Shown here piece after piece: positions 59,101 to 64,000 of a stretch of 64,000 bases of DNA; positions within the stretch are counted from its first letter, which is position 1, and each line of letters begins with the position of its first letter. A program made the translations under genes and the position numbers. The stretch covers positions 567,001 to 631,000 of the forward strand of contig CAJHNH020002446.1 in the NCBI GenBank assembly GCA_905116865.2, given 5' to 3'. Under the pieces are notes generated by a model. It had not been told where the DNA came from and ran no database searches. It worked only from the letters and a program-made list of their open reading frames with translations. This stretch comes from Candidula unifasciata. Lineage: Eukaryota; Mollusca; Gastropoda; Stylommatophora; Geomitridae.

Positions 59101-62100
59101 TGGCTGCCAGGCAGTCAATCAACAGAGCAATCACAGTGTCTGATTCTTAGTCTGTATAGCACAGATGACATAATAGAATTTTATTGCATGTGTAGGTACT
59201 AAGCATAGACACCTCTATTTTGCATTTACATGCTCCCCATGTGGGTTCTAGGGCCCCAGGAGAAAACAAGAATAGACCCACTGCTTCCCCAACAAGCATG
59301 TATAAGAGTCAACTAATTGGGAGCTTCCTTGGAAGTCGGAGTGCATCTGCCCAAGAGGCAATGAAACAAGAGATCTGTAAAATGAATGTGCACGCAGCAC
59401 TCAGGTTCTGGAATAAAACTAAATTCCCGAAGTGAACCAACAACTAGATCTTTTGCTAGTGAACGCAAAGGAGAAGAAGAAGACAGAGACATGCTGCTTA
59501 TGTCATGTTGGAGGTAGTGAGGTCTGTTAGCATGAAGTGTGTCACTGGTTGGTACACTGACAGTGGACAAATTGCATATTTTGAGACTATGAGCAGTTGT
59601 TAGTTAGGTCACTCAGGAAAGCTAACCCTCAGCAACAGATGCCAGCAGAAGCTGGATATGTCAGCCGAAAGTCGCAAATATTGCAACCCTTGTTGTAAAA
59701 GGACACAACGTATTTATGTCTTCAGATGAATGCAGAAGAAGAAGCAACTGAAGCAATATATTTCACGATGCTTTGGTTTGGATTTGAATGTGGGTTCAGC
59801 AAGGAGCGGCATTTGAAGGAATGAATCTGATGTATTCATATTATTGATGTGATCAGCATCTGCACTTTAACATTTCCTGAGGGAGATTAAGCATCTGTGA
59901 GTGTGTCTAGAGGGCTATGATATTCATTCATTATAAACCAAGTCTGGTGTGACATTATGTGATCAACCTTGGTCGTGGGCATCCATAATACGAGATAGAA
60001 TTGCTGTATTTTTTTTTTAGTGTTCATCTATACACAGACACATTAAGAAAGTAATGGCCCACATTTTGTGCGCACCATTTGATCAGATTAGTACAGCTGT
60101 ACTTTTGATCAGAATGCGCTGCTATTTCTTACATATAATACAGGCATTTCAGATTTAAAGTATGGCAACATTTCATGTTTTTTATTCAATGAAAAAATAA
60201 TGTGGGAACATTATTTTCTGAATGTCCGTGATAATTAGCATGTTATCTGTGCCTGCAAACTACGTTTCAAAATGACAAAAAAAAAAAATTCTCATTTATT
60301 AATTCTGATGTAAGACTCTTTGCTTTGTAAGTTTTGTTTATAATGTTGCATTGTCCCCCTTAGGTCACATCTGAGGATGATGTCAGTAAAGCTTTGGAAC
60401 TGGCAAAAAGTCGGTTTGGTCGTCTTGATACAGCTGTTAATTGTGCAGGGATTGCTGTTGCTTTCAAAACATACAACTTTAACAAGAAGCTGCCCCATGT
60501 CTTGGCTGACTTTCAGAAAGTGTTGATGGTAATATATTCATATGACAGTTGGTTGCATGTTTCTTTCGCAGCAAATTTATAATTTAACTGATCTTTCTTG
60601 TGTGATTTTTATCTCCCTGTATAGGTTCTCTAGCTTCATTTTGGAGAGAGAAAAAAATATTGCCCCCCCTCCCCCCAACAAGCATACCATAGAAGGCGAC
60701 AAATGAGGGACGTTTTCTTTGTTTTCGGAGTGCATCTGCCCAAGAGGTGAGGAACCAGCAGTCTGCATACATAAAAGCCAGATCTGTAAAATGAATATAC
60801 ATGCAAAACTCAAGTTCTGGAACAAGACTTAAGTTCAGAAGTGGCAAACAACTAGAACTTTCTGCCGGAGTTTACAGCCGGTGAGCACCAAGAAGAAGAC
60901 GATGTGATTTTTATCGAGCGACTGACATTTGTTTTATCATTAACCTCAGTTTGTGATATATTGCAGTGATTATAGTAAGACTTTGAAAGAAAATGTTTTG
61001 TGGCAGTGTATTCTTACACTTACTACATTGTTATACTTATTCTTGATCATAGGTCAATACTGCTGGCACTTTCAATGTCATTCGGCTGGCGGCAGGACTG
61101 ATAGGTGAGAATGAACCCAATGCAGATGGTCAGCGAGGAGTTATAGTGAACACTGCCAGTGTAGCAGCATTTGATGGACAGATGGGCCAAGCTGCGTATT
61201 CGGCCAGCAAAGGAGCCATTGTGGGAATGACTCTACCTATTGCCAGAGATCTGGCATCTCAAGGAATTCGTGTTGTTACTGTTGCACCAGGTAAGCTAAA
61301 TGGAGAAGTGCTGATTGCTGAATTATTTGTTGTAAAAAAAGTGGCAATTAGTCATCACTTAATGATGGCTAGAACAGTTAAAACATACTTTGCTCGTTGT
61401 TTCCAGGATCAGGGTCTTGGTTAGTGACTTCTGTTTTGGTTTTCATTAGGAGTAGCATTTTACAAGCAGAACAGTAATTCCAACCTTTTTTCCTTTTCCT
61501 AGAATGTACGTCAGCTTTGGACATTCACTCATCTCACAACTAGAGCATGGCTGGGTTAGACTTTTTACTTTGCGGATTTGCAAACTGCAGTTTTCCATTA
61601 ATTAGGTGTGTTTTCTTCCAATGCAGAGTGCATTTACCTGAGAGGCAGGGAACCAACAGTCTGCATACACATAAGCCAGATCTGTAAAATGGATGCGCAC
61701 TCAGAACTCAAGTTCTGGAAGAAGACAGATCCAGAAGTGGGCAAGCAGCCATAACTTTCTACCAGAGTTTATAGCCGGTGAACAAGAAGAAGAGGAAGAA
61801 CCCCCTATTTGTAAAATCATAGATCACGTCTTCGGTGGACATCATTTTCCCACGAGGGCCAGTGGTTTTCCCACATCATAGTTTCTGGCACTAAGTCTCT
61901 AGGATTATGGTTACTGGCACATCATCTCTAAAGTTCACCGAAACTGAGATCCATAATCAGTTCAGTGAAGGCTTCTGATATCCATTTTCCCAATGTATGA
62001 TGAGGACATGTGGTAGAAGTTTGAGGTTCTGTAAAATAGCACAGAGGCTGCTGGCTTCTCGGCTGAGGCACAGCATATCAAAGTACCAAAAAGGGTAAGA

Positions 62101-62711
62101 TGTTTGCTTGTTTCAGTGATCTTCATATTCTGAACAGTCTTCAGTTTTAAAAGAGACATTCCTGTATGGGTTCTGGGGCTCCATTGTGGTAGACAAAAGA
62201 ATAGACCCACAGTCCCTTCACAGGCATGTCACATAAGGCAATTAAAAAGGGGAGTTTCCTTTAAAGTTGGAATGCATCTGTCTTGACAGGCAAGGAACCA
62301 GCTGTCTGCACACCAATTGGCCAGATCTGTGAAACGGATTTGCATGCAAAACTCTTGTTCTGGAACAAGACCAAAATCCAGAAATGGATGAACAACAAGA
62401 ACAGAGTTTACAGCTGGTGAACGCTAAGAAGAAGAAGAAGAAAAAAGGTAGAGATAATAGTAGAAATAATATTACTTGAACTTGCTGTTTGTCTCTAATG
62501 TTTTTGTTTTTCCCACACAGGTTTGTTTGACACACCACTCTTAGCTAGCCTTCCTGATAAAGTGAAAAAGTTCCTCTGCAGTACCATCCCGTTTCCATCT
62601 CGCCTTGGCAACCCAGATGAATACGCCCATTTAGTTCAGAGTATAATAGAAAATCCATTATTGAATGGTGAAGTCATACGCCTGGATGGAGCTCTTCGAA
62701 TGATGCCCTAG
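56088..62711 (+). CDS. HSD17B10: 3-hydroxyacyl-CoA dehydrogenase type 2 (17-beta-HSD10 / MRPP2), complete
   Basis: A mitochondrial short-chain dehydrogenase that oxidises 2-methyl-3-hydroxybutyryl-CoA in isoleucine breakdown and acts on steroids. With TRMT10C and PRORP it also forms mitochondrial RNase P. Exons 56088-56111, 58147-58311, 60364-60528, 61053-61290 and 62521-62711 join in consistent phases to 260 residues, one fewer than human. Visible: Rossmann TGGASGLG (15-22), NCAGIA, catalytic S154 (NTASVAAF), Y167 and K171 ([13 protein letters not shown]), and the family C-terminus [20 protein letters not shown] then [14 protein letters not shown]. The first exon supplies only MSTIGTLK; vertebrate enzymes likewise have a very short N-terminus before the Rossmann fold. 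Introns contain families A, C and H, LINE I and a 60-bp array. No disabling change is seen. Confidence 0.97.
56490..56800 (+). repeat. Family H repeat, copy 2 (HSD17B10 intron 1)
   Basis: CAACTTGGTCTCTCGCCAC, TGCTGGTTGGAACCTATC and ACAGTTTCTGAGACAAGATG; homologous to 54590-54860. Confidence 0.75.
56880..57640 (-). mobile_element. Family I LINE fragment containing a 60-bp array
   Basis: Flanks of the array (GACCTTCACCACATCACC, AGTGCAGAACAAGCTGATC on the left; GTCTGTTACAATCCCATGTG on the right) align with consecutive parts of the family I RNase H region at 50100-50350. The array therefore expanded within the element. Confidence 0.8.
57121..57610 (+). repeat. 60-bp tandem repeat, 8 near-identical units
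   Basis: Units of exactly 60 bp from 57121 to 57600 start GCATGCTGTGGAGCA and end GTGATGGTCACCCA. They differ only at GAGCAAATAT (type A) or GAGCATAGAT (type B), in the order A B A B B A B B. Homogeneity points to recent expansion. Both strands stay open because 60 is a multiple of three. Confidence 0.99.
58147..58311 (+). CDS. HSD17B10: HSD17B10 coding exon 2
   Basis: 55 codons from [20 protein letters not shown] to [12 protein letters not shown]-binding glycine motif. The acceptor is GGAAACAG|AAT (modest pyrimidine tract), the donor ACAGAT|GTAAGT, phase 0. Confidence 0.94.
58515..58800 (+). repeat. Family A repeat (HSD17B10 intron 2)
   Basis: Plus-oriented copy from CCCTGTGTGGTTTCTGGGAC to GAGTTTACAGCCAGCGAAC with AGGAAGAAGAAGAAG tail. 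Confidence 0.88.
58875..59110 (-). repeat. Family C SINE
   Basis: AAGATCCCTTTTCATGCCTT, GGTAATGTGGTCAGCATTAC, CGCCGGCCGTCTTTACTTCC and GTACCCATTTTAGGCTGGG form the inverse of the 63050-63345 copy. Confidence 0.8.
59228..59490 (+). repeat. Family A repeat (HSD17B10 intron 2)
   Basis: Plus-oriented copy from CATGCTCCCCATGTGGGTTC to CTAGTGAACGCAAAGGAGAA with AGAAGAAG tail; short internal deletions. Confidence 0.88.
59640..59755 (+). repeat. Family N repeat
   Basis: GCTGGATATGTCAGCCGAAA then GGACACAACGTATTTATGTC, ending AGAAGAAGAAGC; related to 32210-32330. Confidence 0.6.
59760..60363. other. HSD17B10 intron 2, distal part
   Basis: AT-rich; no repeat recognised apart from short A and T runs. 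Confidence 0.4.
60364..60528 (+). CDS. HSD17B10: HSD17B10 coding exon 3
   Basis: 55 codons from [20 protein letters not shown] through [14 protein letters not shown] to DFQKVLM. The acceptor is CCCCCTTAG|GTC and the donor TTGATG|GTAATA. Confidence 0.97.
60655..60900 (+). repeat. Family A repeat (HSD17B10 intron 3)
   Basis: Plus-oriented copy with CAACAAGCATACCATAGAAG, GAGTGCATCTGCCCAAGAG and GAGTTTACAGCCGGTGAGCA plus AAGAAGAAG tail. The head is replaced by a C run. Confidence 0.9.
61053..61290 (+). CDS. HSD17B10: HSD17B10 coding exon 4 (catalytic)
   Basis: Encodes [35 protein letters not shown] and on to GIRVVTVAP. It carries the Ser-Tyr-Lys catalytic set. The acceptor is GATCATAG|GTC, the donor CACCAG|GTAAGC, ending in phase 1. 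Confidence 0.97.
61600..61800 (+). repeat. Family A repeat (HSD17B10 intron 4), head truncated
   Basis: Starts in mid-core at ATTAGGTGTGTTTTCTTCC and runs through AACCAACAGTCTGCATACAC to AGTTTATAGCCGGTGAACAA with AGAAGAAGAGGAAGAA. Confidence 0.88.
61895..62080 (+). repeat. Family F dispersed repeat
   Basis: Diverged second copy of 54040-54190 (ATGATGAGGACATGTGGTAG, GTTCTGTAAAATAGCACAGA), lying between two family A copies. Confidence 0.6.
62155..62440 (+). repeat. Family A repeat (HSD17B10 intron 4)
   Basis: Plus-oriented copy from CATTCCTGTATGGGTTCTGG to GTTTACAGCTGGTGAACGCT with AAGAAGAAGAAGAAG tail; ends about 80 bp before exon 5. Confidence 0.9.
62521..62711 (+). CDS. HSD17B10: HSD17B10 coding exon 5
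   Basis: Encodes [19 protein letters not shown], then [20 protein letters not shown] and the C-terminal [10 protein letters not shown] before TAG at 62709-62711. The acceptor is TTTCCCACACAG|GT. Confidence 0.97.
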
Positions 62712-62913
62712 ACAGTCTTCTGTTGGTCATTTCTGTATGTGCACAATACCATTTTATGATGATTAAAAAATGATTTTCTGATTTTGTCTTTAGTTAATTT
62801 TTGTTAAATGTTTTAGGTAATCGTGTTTTTATAGAGATTTAAATTGTCACCTGGAAAGAGGGATCAGTTTGTAAAAAAAATTAACACGCTAGTTAATTTT
62901 ATAAAAGGCACAA

Positions 62914-62919
62914 AATAAA
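62914..62919 (+). promoter_or_regulatory. Possible polyadenylation signal of HSD17B10
   Basis: AATAAA about 205 bp past the stop codon. It is the first canonical hexamer seen downstream. Confidence 0.45.
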
Positions 62920-63049
62920 TTTTATGCAGCCATGAAGTTAATTCAACAGGGCTGTGAAATGGTATAAACTAAAGTGAATATCAGATTGTAATTTGATGAA
63001 AGTCTAAGTCTCCAGACGTGACAGCATTTTTTTCAATCAGTGCTGGGGA

Positions 63050-63345
63050 AAGGGGGGATAGTGTAGTGGCTAGACCCTCACCTGCGGATCAAAAAGTTTG
63101 TGGATTCAGGTCCTGAGGGAGCCAGAATTAAAAAAAAAAAGAAAGAAAATAACCTCGGCTGCCAGGTTGACCCAGCCCTAAATGGATACCAGCTAAAGGC
63201 GGCCGGCAAGATGCTGACCACATCACCCACCAAGTGCTGATTGGTCTATACAATATAGGTCTAGCCCTATGTGCCCAGTATGCCTGAAGGCGTGAAAAGG
63301 GGTCCTATAACTTTGGTGTCAACCCAGCCTCATTAAAAAAAAAAA
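63050..63345 (+). repeat. Family C tRNA-derived SINE, most complete copy
   Basis: Head ATAGTGTAGTGGCTAGACCC (A box) and GTGGATTCAGGTCCTGAG (B-box-like), an A run, then CAGGTTGACCCAGCCCTAAA, GCAAGATGCTGACCACATC and GCCTGAAGGCGTGAAAAGGG. Confidence 0.82.
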
Positions 63346-63429
63346 CCATGAGAATTTTCAGAACCGTCTGTGGGATGTAGAAATAGAAGCTAGGTTGGGG
63401 TCTATCAGATATTTTAGCAGTTTTCACCT

Positions 63430-63860
63430 CAAGCTGATCAATTGTCTCGACTTATTTGAGCCATATGTGATCTGACTGTCTCTAATTCACCTTCATGACT
63501 TCTGGCCAGGAGACCTAACTCTGTTTTATTTTCTGATTGCACCAGCAGAAGATCACAGTACAATGCAGCATTCACATTTGTAGATTTTCTTCTGAAAATG
63601 GGACATTCCAAGACACTAAGCTTAACTTTCTTAGTATAACTTTTCATTTCTAAGCTGAAGATGGAGGATGTTGCTGGTTAAAACTGAAATGTGCTTTGTT
63701 TCTGGTTTATAACGATAGAACCATGCCTTGTCCCATGCAACAGTCCTGTTATACATTTCTTCTTTAGCTGCTGAGTGCAAAAATGTTGAACAAAAAAAAA
63801 AGGGTTTGATTAGTTCATCATGTATTTTTCCCCAGTCAATTATCTGGGGATGCAACCACA
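63430..63860 (-). mobile_element. Decayed mariner-like transposase (catalytic region)
   Basis: The minus strand reads VAWDKAWFYRYKPETKHISV and then, after a frameshift, STNVNAALYCDLLLVQSENK. These resemble the DE.W.HHYDPETK..S and TVNA.YYC.VL motifs of mariner DDD/E transposases. No intact frame. Confidence 0.5.
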
Positions 63861-63930
63861 CACTACCAAAAAAAAAGGGTTTGATTAGTTCATCATCTAT
63901 TTTTCCCCATTATCTGGGGACGCAACAGCA
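63795..63930 (+). repeat. Tandem duplication, about 83 bp
   Basis: AAAAGGGTTTGATTAGTTCA, then TATTTTTCCCC and ATCTGGGGA, occurs at 63795 and again at 63878, the second copy with a short deletion. Confidence 0.9.
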
Positions 63931-64000
63931 CATGCTTTATTCTATAGGGATGACGTAAACAAGGTGACTGCAACTGAGTGGATTGCACGAAAGGCTAAAT

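Overview
The window is nuclear DNA of an animal, most likely a mollusc and probably a gastropod. The grounds are vertebrate-like gene models split by many GT-AG introns, low GC content, abundant tRNA-derived and other SINE-like repeats, decayed LINEs, mariner, hAT-like and piggyBac-like remnants, and long microsatellites. One abundant repeat carries a GTCGTAAGAGTCGACTAA-like core that I associate with mollusc SINEs; that lineage call is inference. Nothing suggests a bacterium, phage or plasmid. || Three protein-coding genes could be assembled by joining exons whose splice sites and reading phases agree throughout. (1) Minus strand, 829-25169: DCLRE1C (Artemis), the nuclease of V(D)J recombination and non-homologous end joining, with 12 coding exons and a predicted 1032 residues. 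Its metallo-beta-lactamase/beta-CASP residues are intact, and a very long last exon encodes an acidic, SQ/TQ-rich tail ending in two SUMO-interaction-like motifs. (2) Minus strand, 36877-49653: an unrecognised single-pass type I membrane protein of 465 residues in 8 coding exons, with signal peptide, cysteine-rich N-glycosylated ectodomain, one transmembrane helix, and a tail with LPSY and PPPY motifs. (3) Plus strand, 56088-62711: HSD17B10 (3-hydroxyacyl-CoA dehydrogenase type 2 / mitochondrial RNase P subunit MRPP2), complete, with 5 coding exons and 260 residues. || The genes are unrelated in function and form no operon or pathway. Genes 1 and 2 are co-oriented with about 11.7 kb of repeat-rich DNA between them; genes 2 and 3 are head-to-head, about 6.4 kb apart. 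|| Most remaining sequence is repeats. Over 20 copies of one roughly 280-bp GAA-tailed family (family A) occur throughout. Truncated LINEs with the same GAA tail (family G) are its plausible mobilising partner. Other dispersed families are B (28917-29152 type), tRNA-derived C, D and E, and RNase-H-bearing LINEs (I and J). Tandem arrays are prominent: a 2.5-kb array of 29-bp units in a DCLRE1C intron; two further, unrelated 29-bp arrays in the membrane-protein gene; a 52-bp array at a DCLRE1C splice acceptor; a 60-bp array in HSD17B10 intron 1; and a 54-bp array inside the DCLRE1C coding sequence. A 0.7-kb foldback element with nested inverted repeats and telomere-like segments lies at 27970-28683.
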